The position numbers were made by a program, and so were the translations under genes. Shown one piece after another: positions 28,894 to 39,395 of a stretch of 64,000 nt of DNA. This stretch comes from Vibrio hepatarius (GTDB lineage: Bacteria; Pseudomonadota; Gammaproteobacteria; Enterobacterales; Vibrionaceae): assembly GCF_018860525.1 (NCBI RefSeq), contig NZ_JAHKPM010000021.1:1-64000 (forward strand), given 5' to 3'. The notes beneath the pieces are model-generated. The model did no database searches, was not told the origin of the DNA, and worked only from the letters and a program-made list of their open reading frames with translations. The stretch's first letter is position 1; the number at the start of each line of letters is the position of its first letter.

Positions 28894-28916
28894 AAAAAAA
28901 GCGCCAGAACGGCACT
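28894..28916 (-). terminator. tyrS terminator
   Basis: On the minus strand GTGCC pairs with GGCGC (one G-U) around GTTCT and is followed by seven T, 20 bases after the tyrS stop. It separates tyrS from the mgtE leader transcript. Confidence 0.8.
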
Positions 28917-28935
28917 CTCTTTACAAGGATGATGA

Positions 28936-30123
28936 CTATTTTATCGTGATTCGTGCAAACTTACGCTTACCGACTTGGAAAACATAAGTACCTGACTGTG
29001 GCAAAAACTTAGCGTCGCCAATTTTTTCACTATCTATTTTTGCTGCACCTTGTTTTACCATTCTCATTGCTTCGGAAGTCGACGCACATAACCCAGCTTC
29101 TTTTAGTAGATTACTGACAGGCAACCCTGCATCAAATACAAATTCTGGCATTTCATCTGGGATCTGGTTCTTAGCAAATCGATTGACAAACTCCTGCTCT
29201 GCTGCATCCGCATCAGCCTCACTATGAAAACGTGCAATAATTTCTTTAGCAAGTAGAACCTTTAAATTACGTGGATTCTCTCCTTCTGCAATACTGGCTT
29301 TGAACTGAGCAATTTGCTCTAGTGGACGAAAAGAAAGCAAGTCATAGTAGCTCCACATCAAATCATCCGATATAGACATGATTTTACCGAACATCTCACT
29401 TGGCGCATCGCTTATACCTATATAGTTGTTGGCAGATTTAGACATCTTCTTCTCGCCATCAAGACCAACAAGTAAGGGCATCATCAATACTGTCTGTGGC
29501 TTCTGTCCATTCGCTTTTTGTAGCTCACGTCCCATCAACAGGTTAAATTTCTGATCTGTACCACCAAGCTCTACATCCGTTTCCATTGCAACAGAATCCC
29601 AACCTTGAAGTAGGGGATACATAAATTCGTGGATAGCAATAGGTTGACCACCAGCATAACGCTTTTTGAAGTCATCACGCTCAAGCATGCGAGCAACCGT
29701 TTGATTCGCAGCAAGACGGATCATACCTTCGGCACCAAGTTCTGATAACCACTCAGAATTAAACTGAATTTTAGTCTTGGTGGGATCTAGAATTTTAAAA
29801 ACCTGCTCTTTATATGTTTCAGCGTTGCGAATGACATCCTCACGACTTAACGGTGGACGGGTAGTATTCTTACCCGTCGGGTCACCCACCATAGCGGTAA
29901 AATCTCCGATAAGGAACGTGACGTCATGACCAAGCTCTTGAAACAAGCGTAACTTATTGAAAATAACCGTATGACCAAGATGAATATCTGGTGCTGTAGG
30001 ATCCGCCCCCAACTTAATTCGTAGGGGGCGATTCTCTTTTAGCTTTTCTATCAGCTCTTCTTCAGGAATTAGCTCTTCAACACCGCGTTTAATTTCGGCT
30101 AATGCAGCTTCAATACTCGCCAT
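28936..30123 (-). CDS. tyrS: Tyrosyl-tRNA synthetase (TyrS, long-type clade)
   Basis: Charges tRNA-Tyr. The 395-residue class I synthetase has HLGH (residues 48-51), the KMSKS loop (near residue 230) and a C-terminal S4-like RNA-binding domain (about 335-395, [12 protein letters not shown]). The HLGH rather than HIGH form and overall sequence fit the TyrRZ-like group found in Vibrio rather than E. coli TyrS. Divergent from the M23 peptidase gene. Confidence 0.96.
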   Translation of the reverse strand: MASIEAALAEIKRGVEELIPEEELIEKLKENRPLRIKLGADPTAPDIHLGHTVIFNKLRLFQELGHDVTFLIGDFTAMVGDPTGKNTTRPPLSREDVIRNAETYKEQVFKILDPTKTKIQFNSEWLSELGAEGMIRLAANQTVARMLERDDFKKRYAGGQPIAIHEFMYPLLQGWDSVAMETDVELGGTDQKFNLLMGRELQKANGQKPQTVLMMPLLVGLDGEKKMSKSANNYIGISDAPSEMFGKIMSISDDLMWSYYDLLSFRPLEQIAQFKASIAEGENPRNLKVLLAKEIIARFHSEADADAAEQEFVNRFAKNQIPDEMPEFVFDAGLPVSNLLKEAGLCASTSEAMRMVKQGAAKIDSEKIGDAKFLPQSGTYVFQVGKRKFARITIK

Positions 30124-30252
30124 TCTTGTTCACTCCCACAGATTTGGCAAAAATTTAGTGATTTACCATATTACTTGAATAGCGAGGACTTTTGAAACCA
30201 GTTAGACTAAACAGGTGACTATATTTGCTGATTTTTTTAAAACGAACATAAC

Positions 30253-31539
30253 ATGCTGTCTATTTTCAATCAGATACCATCGGTACACAGAGCTTTTATT
30301 ACTTTATTTAGTGCATTAATTGTTATTGCACTGTTGCTTCCTTCACCTCGAGATCTAAGTTCGGAGAAAAAACTCTACCAACTCGGTGAATACTATCCCG
30401 TCGATATAGACATCAGCTCATTAATAGCATCAAGCTCAGCCAGCACGAATGCAGGGTTGCGCTGGGAAAAACATACCATTGGTTCTGGCGATACTATGGC
30501 TCTACTTTTTCAAAGAGCTAGCCTTTCCCCTCGCCTTTTATATCAACTTACAACCTCGAATAAAGACATAAAAAAACAGCTCACCCGTATTCGTCCAGGT
30601 GATACCTTTTTATTTGGTTTTGACATTAATAACCAATTAGTACAAATCTCCCGTAAAATCAGTGCCTACGAAACCTTTTTGATCACACGAACAGAAACAG
30701 GATTTAGCTCTAAGCTGGAGAAAAAGGAAGTACATCATCAATACAACTATGCTGAAGCCGATATTACTTCAAATTTTTGGAATGCTGCGGTCAATGCAGG
30801 TTTAACAGCCAATCAAATTATGGATCTAGCAGGTATTTTTGGCTGGGATATTGATTTTGCACTCGATATCCGAAAAGGAGATCATTTTGAGATTCTCTAT
30901 CAGGACCGAATTGTTGAAGGCGAAGTGGTAGGTCAAGGAAAAATCATTGCAGCGGTTTTCACCAATCAAGGGGATACATTTAAAGCCATTTTGAATGATA
31001 AAGATAACAATTATTATGACGAAAATGGTAGAGCAATGCGAAAAGCTTTCCTTCGTTCGCCTGTAGATTTTCGTCGTGTCTCATCAAACTTTAACCCTCG
31101 CCGCCGCCACCCCGTGACTGGCAAGGTTCGCGCGCACCGTGGCACCGACTATGCTGCGCCAGTAGGTACGCCCATCTGGGCGGCTGGAGATGGCGTAGTT
31201 CAAAAATCCAGCTATAACCAGTTCAACGGTAATTACGTATTCATCAGGCACAGTAATACTTACATTACTAAGTACCTTCACTTAACAAAACGCAAAGTAA
31301 AAACAGGCCAAAGAGTAAAACAAGGTCAAACAATAGGCACTCTCGGTGGAACGGGAAGAGTAACGGGACCTCATCTTCATTACGAGTTTTTGGTCAATGG
31401 TGTCCACAAGAACCCACGAACCGTGAAGCTGCCTCAGGCTAAATCATTGAAAGGAAAGAATAAGCTAACCTTTATTGCCAATGCAAAACTTAGATTAGAG
31501 AAACTAAACCGTTATGGTGAGTTACTCGCTACCCGATAA
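30253..31539 (+). CDS. M23 peptidoglycan DD-endopeptidase, MepM/Shy-like
   Basis: A periplasmic murein hydrolase that cuts DD cross-links for wall growth. The 428-residue protein has one N-terminal membrane helix (about 13-32), a LysM/OapA-like domain (HTIGSGDTMALLFQRASLS, about 74-130), a second domain, and the zinc peptidase M23 core at 285-385 with HRGTDYAAPVGTPIWA (HxxxD) and GPHLHYEF (HxH). It belongs to the Vibrio ShyA/ShyC and E. coli MepM group; I cannot say which paralogue without alignment. Convergent with the RND pump 27 bases away. Confidence 0.9.
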   Translation: MLSIFNQIPSVHRAFITLFSALIVIALLLPSPRDLSSEKKLYQLGEYYPVDIDISSLIASSSASTNAGLRWEKHTIGSGDTMALLFQRASLSPRLLYQLTTSNKDIKKQLTRIRPGDTFLFGFDINNQLVQISRKISAYETFLITRTETGFSSKLEKKEVHHQYNYAEADITSNFWNAAVNAGLTANQIMDLAGIFGWDIDFALDIRKGDHFEILYQDRIVEGEVVGQGKIIAAVFTNQGDTFKAILNDKDNNYYDENGRAMRKAFLRSPVDFRRVSSNFNPRRRHPVTGKVRAHRGTDYAAPVGTPIWAAGDGVVQKSSYNQFNGNYVFIRHSNTYITKYLHLTKRKVKTGQRVKQGQTIGTLGGTGRVTGPHLHYEFLVNGVHKNPRTVKLPQAKSLKGKNKLTFIANAKLRLEKLNRYGELLATR

Positions 31540-31566
31540 TCCACTGTATATCCCGGGCTTAATGGT

Positions 31567-34500
31567 TTAAGTTCGGGCGCGCTTAGCCCTACCCTTAGTA
31601 TCGATTTCAATCGAATGCTCACGGCCTAGCATCAAAAGACAAGGGGTTAAAATTAGCGTCAATAATGTTGCGAATGCTAAACCACCAGCTACAGCAGTAG
31701 CAAGCTGGGACCACCATTGTGTACTGGGTGCACCAAATTCAACTTTTTGATTAATCAAGTCAATATTCATTTCTAATACCATCGGCAATAAACCTAAAAT
31801 TGTAGTTACCGTGGTCAACAAAACAGGCCTCAAACGCTGAACACCAGTACGCAAAATAGCATCACGCTTTTCCACACCTCGCTTAACTAATTGGTTATAA
31901 GTATCAATTAACACAATGTTGTTGTTGACCACTATACCAGCTAACGCAATCACACCAATCCCAGACATAATCACACCAAAAGGTTTCTGGAAGATTAGTA
32001 GGCCAATAAGAACACCTACGGTAGAAAATAGCACCGCGCTAAGAATTAAAAATGCTTGATAAAAGCTATTAAACTGAGTCAGTAAAATGAGCGCCATGGC
32101 GACTAATGCAATCAAAAATGCTTTCTGTAAAAAAGCTGATGAATTTTCCTGCTCTTCATTTTGACCTCGTATTTTGAATTCAACTCCATTAGGTAATTTT
32201 AGTTCTGTCAGCGCTAGGTCTATATTAGGCAGCTCCAGCGTCAAGTTATAACCTTCTTTAATGTCAGCAAATATATTAATTACTCTTTTGCCATCAACAC
32301 GTCGAATTGTATCTTGTTTAACGCTAGGGATAATGCTGGCAAAATTAGTAATTGGTACCATGCCAGCAGCCGTCTTCACTCTCAACTGATCAAAACGGCC
32401 TATATCTCTTTTCTCTTCAGGATATCGAACTAAAATATCCACTTCTTCTGTAGCATCATCTGGCAAATAATCACCTAGCTTAAGGCCATTGGTTACAAAC
32501 TGAACCGAATTGCCTACCAAGGTTGCATCAGCAAGAAATCGAGAAGCATCATCGCGACGTATATCGATCTGCCAATCAATACCACCTTTACTAGAAGTAT
32601 CGCTAATATTGGTAAAAGCTGGGTAGGCATCCACCCACTGACGAACAATTTTAGCCCCACCATCAAGCTCATCATGTATCTGGGAGGAGAGCTCTATAAC
32701 TAAATCATGCTCGACGGGAGGTCCTGCATCTGGAAATTTATATTCAATCTCAACCCCAGCATACTGGTCAGTTGATTGTTTTAATTCCTCAATAATTGCT
32801 TTGATCTTACGGCGATATTGCCACTCAACGGGAGTAATTTGAATTTGACCTATCTCATCATCACCTCCTGTTTTGGTATAAACACTTTCAAACTCATCAT
32901 GTCCAAGCATTACAGACTCAATATCACGCATGATGGCGTCTTTTTCATTAAGTGACAGATCACCATGTGAACGAACTTTAACCGTAAAAAATGGAGGATC
33001 CACTTCGGGGAAAAACTCTGCACCTAAGCCCGATTTTGCATAAACCCAACCAACAAGAATCGCTAACACTATAGCACTGCAAAAGATTTTAAGCGGATGA
33101 TGAAGCGTTCTATCCAAAACCTGATAGTATCGCCTAGTTAAGCCTGTTGCCTTAGAAAAGTCGCCATGTTCAAGAGCAAGCATTATATCACCTTGCTTTT
33201 TTGTCACCTGCTGTGGCTTTCCAAATAAACTACCCATTACAGGTACAAACAAGAGTGCCATTGCTAATGATGCGGACAAAGTAGCCATTAATGTCAGCGG
33301 AAGATATTGCATAAACTCCCCAGTGATATTAGGCCAAAAAAGTAATGGTGCAAAAGCAGCTAAGGTAGTAGCAGTTGATGCCGTAATAGGCCAAGCCATG
33401 CGTTTGGCCGCCTCTCTATAAGCCTCTCTACGCATCATTCCTTCTTGCATACGCCTATCCGCAAATTCGGTAACAACGATTGCACCATCCACCAGCATAC
33501 CAACAGCCATTATTAATGAAAATAACACTACAATATTGATTGTTAAACCAAATACAGCCAGAACCAGCAAGCCAGTAAGAAAAGAACCAGGAATAGAGAT
33601 CCCAACAAGAAATGCAGTGCGAACGCCAAGAATAGCAATGATAACGATGACAACGAGAATAACCGCTGATAAAATGTTGTTCTGCAAATCATTAAGCATC
33701 ATTTTGACATCTTTCGATTGATCCCATGTGTATTTAACCTGCAGATTATTCGGCCAAGCTTGTAACTTTTGTGCCTCAATCAATGTTTGCTTGATCAAAG
33801 CTACAGTTTCAATAATATTTTCACCTGCTCGCTTCTTTACATCTAAAACGACAGCAGACTGACCATCTAAACGAGCGTAGCTTTCCGGATCTCTAAATGC
33901 TCGCCGAACTGTCGCTACGTCTCCAAAAGTAATCACTTGCTTACCATCTACTTTTACTGGCAACTCAAGCACATCTTTAATTGAATCAAAAACTGAAGGT
34001 ACCTTGACTGAAAATCGGCCGTATCCTGTATCAACAAAACCAGCCGCAACCACTCGATTGTTCAAAGCAATTAGATTGTAAATGTCAGACTGATCAAGGC
34101 TATAACTTTCCATAAGCAAGGGATCAACTATTATCTCTACGATATCTTCTCTATCTCCTGCTATATCAACTTCAAGAATTTGGCGAAAGCTTTCAAGTTT
34201 ATCTCTTAACTGACGAGCAATCTTAACCGTGGTTCTTTCTGGTACTGCACCATAAAGAACCACGGTGAGTGCAGGCTCTTGTGATGCAAAAGTGACTTCA
34301 TTAACTGTAGGCTCATCGCTATCTTCAGGAAGTTTAGGCTTAGCCAAATCGACGGCTTCACGCACATCTGCCATCGCCTTATTCAGATCTACCCCTACAC
34401 TAAACTCAAGCATCACTGAGGCGTGTCCCTCAGATGCTGTAGAAGTCATTTCTTTTACTCCCTCAATCGAACGAAGTTCTTGCTCAATAGGACGAGCTAG

Positions 34501-34689
34501 CAAGCGCTCTGCATCATCGGGAGAAATGCCTTGGTGCCCGATGGAGACATAGATAATGGGGATAGTAATATCTGGGCTAGATTCTTTGGGTACAGTGAAA
34601 TAAGTCGAAATACCAGCAATTAAAACAAAAACTAACAGAACCAACATAGTCCTTACTCTGGATAATGCTGCATCAATTAAGGTGTACAT
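31567..34689 (-). CDS. RND-family inner-membrane efflux transporter
   Basis: A proton-driven pump of the HAE/hydrophobe class. The 1040-residue protein has 12 predicted helices and two large periplasmic loops; helix 4 carries the proton-relay acidic region (LIMAVGMLVDGAIVVTEFADRR), and the N-terminus YFTVPKESSPDITIP is typical of the subgroup close to NolG/MdtC-like pumps. It follows its adaptor gene by nine bases. Position between the M23 peptidase/tyrS and erpA matches V. cholerae VC0628, which I recall as VexM. No outer-membrane channel gene is beside it, so it likely uses TolC. Confidence 0.92.
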   Translation of the reverse strand: MYTLIDAALSRVRTMLVLLVFVLIAGISTYFTVPKESSPDITIPIIYVSIGHQGISPDDAERLLARPIEQELRSIEGVKEMTSTASEGHASVMLEFSVGVDLNKAMADVREAVDLAKPKLPEDSDEPTVNEVTFASQEPALTVVLYGAVPERTTVKIARQLRDKLESFRQILEVDIAGDREDIVEIIVDPLLMESYSLDQSDIYNLIALNNRVVAAGFVDTGYGRFSVKVPSVFDSIKDVLELPVKVDGKQVITFGDVATVRRAFRDPESYARLDGQSAVVLDVKKRAGENIIETVALIKQTLIEAQKLQAWPNNLQVKYTWDQSKDVKMMLNDLQNNILSAVILVVIVIIAILGVRTAFLVGISIPGSFLTGLLVLAVFGLTINIVVLFSLIMAVGMLVDGAIVVTEFADRRMQEGMMRREAYREAAKRMAWPITASTATTLAAFAPLLFWPNITGEFMQYLPLTLMATLSASLAMALLFVPVMGSLFGKPQQVTKKQGDIMLALEHGDFSKATGLTRRYYQVLDRTLHHPLKIFCSAIVLAILVGWVYAKSGLGAEFFPEVDPPFFTVKVRSHGDLSLNEKDAIMRDIESVMLGHDEFESVYTKTGGDDEIGQIQITPVEWQYRRKIKAIIEELKQSTDQYAGVEIEYKFPDAGPPVEHDLVIELSSQIHDELDGGAKIVRQWVDAYPAFTNISDTSSKGGIDWQIDIRRDDASRFLADATLVGNSVQFVTNGLKLGDYLPDDATEEVDILVRYPEEKRDIGRFDQLRVKTAAGMVPITNFASIIPSVKQDTIRRVDGKRVINIFADIKEGYNLTLELPNIDLALTELKLPNGVEFKIRGQNEEQENSSAFLQKAFLIALVAMALILLTQFNSFYQAFLILSAVLFSTVGVLIGLLIFQKPFGVIMSGIGVIALAGIVVNNNIVLIDTYNQLVKRGVEKRDAILRTGVQRLRPVLLTTVTTILGLLPMVLEMNIDLINQKVEFGAPSTQWWSQLATAVAGGLAFATLLTLILTPCLLMLGREHSIEIDTKGRAKRART

Positions 34690-34698
34690 AGAATATCC

Positions 34699-35781
34699 CT
34701 ATCTTTTATGTTCAATAGCAATTACTTTATCGCCATCACGCACAAATCCTTGCCCTGTCGTAATAATGCGCACTTTTTCCCCCAACCCTGTTAGCCAAAC
34801 GCCGTCTTGCTCTGCTTTTACTAACTGGACCGGAATAAAGTCGACTACGTCTTCATCCAGAGTTTTTACGCCTAGATTGCCAGATTCATCTAAAGCCAAC
34901 ATTGCAGGCGTCACTTTCACTGCCAGTTGCTGCCTTAAATTCAGTTCAATCTGTGCGCTTACACCTGCTGGGATTCTTTGCTGCGGGTTTGGTATGAGGA
35001 TCTCTATCGGGAAAGTGTTAGTCGTAACGGAGGAGGATCGGGAAATATAGTGTATTTTTCCTTCAGTTCTCTGGCCATCAATAAAGGTGACCCATGCTGG
35101 TTGTTCAATAACCAAATCTTGAATATGTCGCTCACTAACGTCAGCTTCAATCACAATTTGACTGAGATCAATCAAGGTCGCAACCGGATCACCGACACCA
35201 ACAAAGTCACCTAGCTCAATATACAAGTGCTCAATCACTCCATTAAAAGGGGCCCTTACTGCTGTATTTCTAAGAGCGATTTTAGCGTTTCTTACTCCAG
35301 CTCTAGCTTCTATTAAATCTGCCTGTGCTTTACTGAAAGCAACTTCCCCTTGCAACCCTTTGTTTTTCAGTGATTGGACTGCCTTATGTTCTTTTTCCCT
35401 TACTTTAAGCAAGGCCTCAGCCCGCTCCACCTGAATGTCTAGATCCCGTTTATCAATATGTGCAATTATTTGTCCTTTGGTCACTGCCTCACCTTTGCTT
35501 ACAGCGAGAACAACTATTTTCCCGGCAATTTCTGCACCAAGCTTGGCTTGCTTATCAGGTGCTGTTCTCCCATATAAATCAATCGACTTTTGAGTTAGAT
35601 GAGCTGTAAATGTTTGGAATACTACCTTTGCCTTCGGATTTTCATCTTGATTCGTAGATATCAAATCTTCTTTAGCTTTAAGACTACCAAGCCCTAACCA
35701 AACAGATAGAACTAAAATAATAGTTAATGGGATAATGTAGGGTCTTGCTGAAAGAAAGTGGAAAAGTGACAATCCGCTCAT
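34699..35781 (-). CDS. RND efflux periplasmic adaptor (membrane fusion protein)
   Basis: Links the RND pump to the outer-membrane channel. The 360-residue protein has an N-terminal membrane anchor (about 14-32), a barrel-sandwich/lipoyl half (GAEIAGKIVVLAVSKGEAVTKGQIIAHID), an alpha-hairpin coiled coil (about 110-165), the second lipoyl half (VRAPFNGVIEHLYIELGDFVG) and the beta-barrel. The ATG follows AAAGGATTGTT. First gene of the two-gene pump operon; V. cholerae counterpart recalled as VexL. Confidence 0.92.
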   Translation of the reverse strand: MSGLSLFHFLSARPYIIPLTIILVLSVWLGLGSLKAKEDLISTNQDENPKAKVVFQTFTAHLTQKSIDLYGRTAPDKQAKLGAEIAGKIVVLAVSKGEAVTKGQIIAHIDKRDLDIQVERAEALLKVREKEHKAVQSLKNKGLQGEVAFSKAQADLIEARAGVRNAKIALRNTAVRAPFNGVIEHLYIELGDFVGVGDPVATLIDLSQIVIEADVSERHIQDLVIEQPAWVTFIDGQRTEGKIHYISRSSSVTTNTFPIEILIPNPQQRIPAGVSAQIELNLRQQLAVKVTPAMLALDESGNLGVKTLDEDVVDFIPVQLVKAEQDGVWLTGLGEKVRIITTGQGFVRDGDKVIAIEHKR

Positions 35782-36008
35782 AACAATCCTTTGCTGATTA
35801 TATGCAATAGATATAATTAGCTCAGAATATAAATGAACCGCTAAAAAATAAAATAACCTTAGCCAGTAATTTAGCCAAGGTCTCAGTTATTAGCGATCAG
35901 GAACGATTTACCTTTGAATTTTTGCATTGTTTAGAAGTTAAACATAGAAAGGTTCTCTACACTTAGTTTTCTGCTAATAGCCAAGAAGAAAATGAGATCG
36001 TTTGAAAC

Positions 36009-36037
36009 TAAAAAGCCGCGGCTGATGAGCGCGGCTT
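36009..36037 (-). terminator. erpA terminator
   Basis: AAGCCGCG and CGCGGCTT pair around a nine-base loop; on the minus strand TTTTTAG follows. It lies 16 bases after the erpA stop. The 35782-36008 interval beyond it holds the adaptor-gene promoter region and no gene I can see. Confidence 0.88.
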
Positions 36038-36052
36038 GTGTAAAATAAGGCT

Positions 36053-36394
36053 TCACACACTAAATGAAGCGCCACAACCACAGGTCGTCGTCGCATTTGG
36101 GTTGCTAACGAAGAAACGTGAGCCTTCTAGCCCCTCAGTATAATCGACCTCTCCCCCGACTAGATACTGTAAACTCATAGGGTCAACGACTAAAGTAACG
36201 CCGGTATTGACGATTGTCGTATCGCCCTCATTCACATTCTCATCGAATGTGAAACCATATTGAAAACCGCTGCAACCTCCGCCTGTAATATACACACGCA
36301 ACTTGAGGTTAGGATTTTCTTCTTCAGCAATTAATACTCCGACACGTTTGGCGGCAGCATCTGAAAAAGTTAGTGGAATATTGACTTCACTCAC
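36053..36394 (-). CDS. erpA: Iron-sulfur cluster insertion protein ErpA
   Basis: An A-type carrier that delivers Fe-S clusters to essential proteins such as IspG/IspH. The 113-residue protein has the three cluster-binding cysteines at 41 (GGGCSGF), 105 and 107 (TTCGCG). The best start is a GTG at 36394 ([10 protein letters not shown]) behind AGAGAGG; an upstream in-frame GTG at 36409 would add five residues and destroy that ribosome-site spacing. Divergent from hemL. Confidence 0.94.
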   Translation of the reverse strand: MSEVNIPLTFSDAAAKRVGVLIAEEENPNLKLRVYITGGGCSGFQYGFTFDENVNEGDTTIVNTGVTLVVDPMSLQYLVGGEVDYTEGLEGSRFFVSNPNATTTCGCGASFSV

Positions 36395-36649
36395 GACGAC
36401 CTCTCTCACATTTCAATCCAATAACCATTGGTAGTATCGGATAGATTATTATTTTTTAATCCTCTTATTATCTAATACCTGAGTTATCCGTTCAAGTATT
36501 CACCACCTAAGTCGATTTATTTTCGTCAAATCACGGCCTTAGTGCTGAAAAAACACCCATACCATAGTGCAAAATGTTTCATGAAGTGCAATGGACAGGT
36601 ACAATACACACCAAAATTGGTCCAAAGTAATCAACATGAGGATGTATCC

Positions 36650-37945
36650 ATGACCAAATCAGCGGAGCTTTACGAAAAAGCACAGAAAATCATTCCTGGT
36701 GGTGTCAATTCCCCTGTACGTGCTTTTAACGGTGTTGGCGGAGCACCCATTTTTATAGAGCGTGCTGACGGCTCGTTAATTTTCGATGCTGATGGCAAAG
36801 CCTATATCGATTATGTAGGCTCTTGGGGCCCAATGATCCTTGGCCACAACCATGCAGTAATACGTGAGGCGGTGATTGAGGCCGCTCAAAAAGGCCTAAG
36901 TTTTGGAGCTCCAACAGAAATGGAAATCCAAATGGCCGAATTAGTCTCTGAATTAGTTCCATCAATGGAACAAGTACGTATGGTAAGCTCAGGTACGGAA
37001 GCAACAATGAGTGCGATTCGCCTAGCTCGTGGCTATACAGGTCGAGATAAAATTATCAAGTTTGAAGGTTGTTATCACGGCCATGCTGACAGCCTACTCG
37101 TCAAAGCAGGTTCAGGCGCTTTAACTCTCGGACAGCCAAGCTCACCAGGCGTCCCCGCAGACTTTGCAAAACATACTTTAACTGCTAGCTTCAATGATTT
37201 AAATTCAGTGAGTGAACTCTTTGCAGCCAACAAAGGGGAAATAGCCTGCATTATTGTTGAACCTGTGGCTGGTAACATGAACTGTATTCCTCCAGTTGAA
37301 GGATTCCATCAAGGACTGCGTGAGTTATGTGACCAAGAAGGTGCTCTATTGATATTTGATGAAGTAATGACTGGATTTAGAGTGGCTTTAGGCGGAGCTC
37401 AAGGTTACTACAAAATCACTCCTGACATTACAACACTTGGTAAAGTTATCGGTGGGGGAATGCCAGTTGGAGCATTTGGTGGGAAAAAAGAGGTTATGCA
37501 ATACATAGCACCAACTGGTCCTGTCTATCAAGCTGGCACTCTATCTGGTAACCCGATTGCAATGGCAGCTGGTTATGCATGCCTAAACTTACTAAAAGAA
37601 GAAGGCAACGAAAAAGCCCTTGAAACCAAAACCCGCCAACTAGCTATAGGTTTCAAAGCTCTGGCTGAGCAGCATGGCATTCCACTTGTGGTCAATCAAG
37701 TTGGAGGTATGTTTGGTTTTTTCTTCACAGAACAAAATCAGATTACTAGCTATCAAGATGTAGCTAAATGTGATGTTGAACAATTCAAGCGTTTCTTCCA
37801 TCTTATGCTTGAGCACGGTATTTATCTTGCTCCTTCCGCATTCGAAGCAAGTTTTACGTCTTTAGCTCATGGAAGTAAAGAAATTGAAGCAACATTAGAA
37901 GCTGCGGAACGATGCTTTGCTATTTTAGCCAAAGAAGCCAAGTAG
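36650..37945 (+). CDS. hemL: Glutamate-1-semialdehyde 2,1-aminomutase HemL
   Basis: Makes 5-aminolevulinate, the tetrapyrrole precursor, by the C5 pathway. The 431-residue PLP enzyme has the pyridoxal lysine at 265 ([14 protein letters not shown]), SSGTEATM at 113-120 and DEVMTGFR. The frame is open from 36542, but the first 36 residues are not HemL-like; the ATG at 36650 has GAGGA before it and gives the E. coli-like start [18 protein letters not shown]. Confidence 0.97.
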   Translation: MTKSAELYEKAQKIIPGGVNSPVRAFNGVGGAPIFIERADGSLIFDADGKAYIDYVGSWGPMILGHNHAVIREAVIEAAQKGLSFGAPTEMEIQMAELVSELVPSMEQVRMVSSGTEATMSAIRLARGYTGRDKIIKFEGCYHGHADSLLVKAGSGALTLGQPSSPGVPADFAKHTLTASFNDLNSVSELFAANKGEIACIIVEPVAGNMNCIPPVEGFHQGLRELCDQEGALLIFDEVMTGFRVALGGAQGYYKITPDITTLGKVIGGGMPVGAFGGKKEVMQYIAPTGPVYQAGTLSGNPIAMAAGYACLNLLKEEGNEKALETKTRQLAIGFKALAEQHGIPLVVNQVGGMFGFFFTEQNQITSYQDVAKCDVEQFKRFFHLMLEHGIYLAPSAFEASFTSLAHGSKEIEATLEAAERCFAILAKEAK

Positions 37946-38017
37946 TTATCTATTCAATTAGGATCTGCCAACTTTTTATGATTTTTGAAATAAAAGGTCG
38001 GTAGTTCCTAACAAATA

Positions 38018-38137
38018 CTATTTCCAATAAATCGCAGCTAAAATGCTCAGTAAAATAACTATTAACCAAAACCAGGGGACTTTTAGCTTAGTTCTATCAC
38101 CACTACAGCAAGACTTTTCTTCGTTACAACATCCCAT
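38018..38137 (-). CDS. Small Cys-rich single-pass membrane protein (39 residues)
   Basis: The frame begins ATG 38135-38137 with AGAGG nine bases upstream and ends TAG 38018-38020. It encodes MGCCNEEKSCCSG, a basic linker DRTKLK, one hydrophobic helix from about residue 20 to 38 (rich in Trp, Leu, Ile), then WK. Two CC pairs in a short exposed head suggest metal or thiol chemistry. It lies between convergent-side hemL and the divergent AI-2E-family gene. I do not recognise a named family; coding status rests on start signals and composition. Confidence 0.6.
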   Translation of the reverse strand: MGCCNEEKSCCSGDRTKLKVPWFWLIVILLSILAAIYWK

Positions 38138-38214
38138 AAACAACGCCTCTACAGATAACATTTTGATTTTACGTTGAAGACTCAGCTCTTTATAGCCATT
38201 ATACGTACATCATC

Positions 38215-39321
38215 GTGAAGATTTGGATAGCAAACGTGCCAGAAAAACTTAAAATCACATCAAGCCACTGGGTAATAATCATTGCTCTACTAGCCGCAGG
38301 CTTAGCTTGCTTCTTGCTGGTTGAGCCGTATATAAACTCAATTGTAATGGCTTTCATCATATCACTTCTGATGTTTCCCGTGCATGACAAAATTGAAAAG
38401 CGCTTAACCAATCATAGAAACTTGGCTTCGCTACTCTCTTGCACACTGCTGACTGTCATCATAGTACTGCCTCTATTATTCGTTTTTGCTGCAATAGTGC
38501 AACAAGGTTCGACATTCTCACAAAATGTATACCAATGGGTTACACAAGGTGGCATACAAGCCTTGTTTGATCATCCTTCAGTGGTAAAAGTACTCTCTAT
38601 TGTCAATACATACCTTCCTTTTGATGAGATTAAACCACAAGAAATCGGTCAAAAAGTTGCACAATTTGCAACATCATTTGGTTCTAACTTAGTTGGTTTT
38701 AGTGCCAAAATACTCGGTGATGCCACCAGTTTTCTGCTCAACTTCTTTTTAATGTTGTTCGTATTATTCTTTTTACTTCGTGACCACGACATAATTATTT
38801 CGGCACTTCGCCATATCCTCCCTCTGTCTAGAAGCCAAGAAGATAAACTACTTGATGAAATAGAAAAAGTATCTAAATCTGCCGTTATGGGCTCTTTTAT
38901 GACCGCTATTGCCCAAGGTTTTGCTGGTGGGCTTGGTATGTGGTTAGCTGGCTTTCAAGGGCTTTTTTGGGGAACGATGATGGGATTTGCTTCTTTTATT
39001 CCCGTAGTCGGTACCGCTCTCATTTGGATACCCGCAACTATCTATCTATTTTTAACAGGTGATACAACATGGGGGGGGTTCCTGATGATTTGGAGCATAG
39101 CCGTAGTAGGCTCAATCGATAACATACTGAGGCCATTTTTGATGCAAGGCAGTGCAGGTATGAATACCCTAATGATTTTTTTCTCCTTACTTGGGGGGTT
39201 ACATCTATTTGGACTCATTGGACTCATCTATGGTCCTTTAATTTTTGCTATCACCATAGTGCTGTTTAATATATATGAAGAAGAGTTCCAAGATTTTCTC
39301 GACGAGCAAGATCAAAACTAA
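38215..39321 (+). CDS. AI-2E transporter family (PerM/YdiK-like) membrane protein
   Basis: A 368-residue inner-membrane protein with about eight helices: pair at 20-58, one at 75-95, cluster at 165-195 and four between 215 and 350. The motif [15 protein letters not shown] and the [10 protein letters not shown] tail are typical of the AI-2E/PerM family, whose members include TqsA and putative permeases of unknown cargo. Autoinducer export should not be assumed. The start is a GTG (38215) with no strong ribosome site. A run of eight G occurs at 39071-39078 in the coding sequence. Confidence 0.85.
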   Translation: MKIWIANVPEKLKITSSHWVIIIALLAAGLACFLLVEPYINSIVMAFIISLLMFPVHDKIEKRLTNHRNLASLLSCTLLTVIIVLPLLFVFAAIVQQGSTFSQNVYQWVTQGGIQALFDHPSVVKVLSIVNTYLPFDEIKPQEIGQKVAQFATSFGSNLVGFSAKILGDATSFLLNFFLMLFVLFFLLRDHDIIISALRHILPLSRSQEDKLLDEIEKVSKSAVMGSFMTAIAQGFAGGLGMWLAGFQGLFWGTMMGFASFIPVVGTALIWIPATIYLFLTGDTTWGGFLMIWSIAVVGSIDNILRPFLMQGSAGMNTLMIFFSLLGGLHLFGLIGLIYGPLIFAITIVLFNIYEEEFQDFLDEQDQN

Positions 39322-39345
39322 AAGCACTCAACAGCAAGCTTCAAG

Positions 39346-39383
39346 AATATGAGAGATTGTGCGAAAATCTCTCATATTTTTTT
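39346..39383 (+). terminator. Perfect terminator between the AI-2E-family gene and rsmC
   Basis: AATATGAGAGATT (39346-39358) and AATCTCTCATATT (39366-39378) pair over 13 bp with a seven-base loop and a T run. It begins 25 bases after the preceding stop and ends only 12 bases before the rsmC ATG. Confidence 0.9.
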
Positions 39384-39395
39384 CTAGAGTCCATT

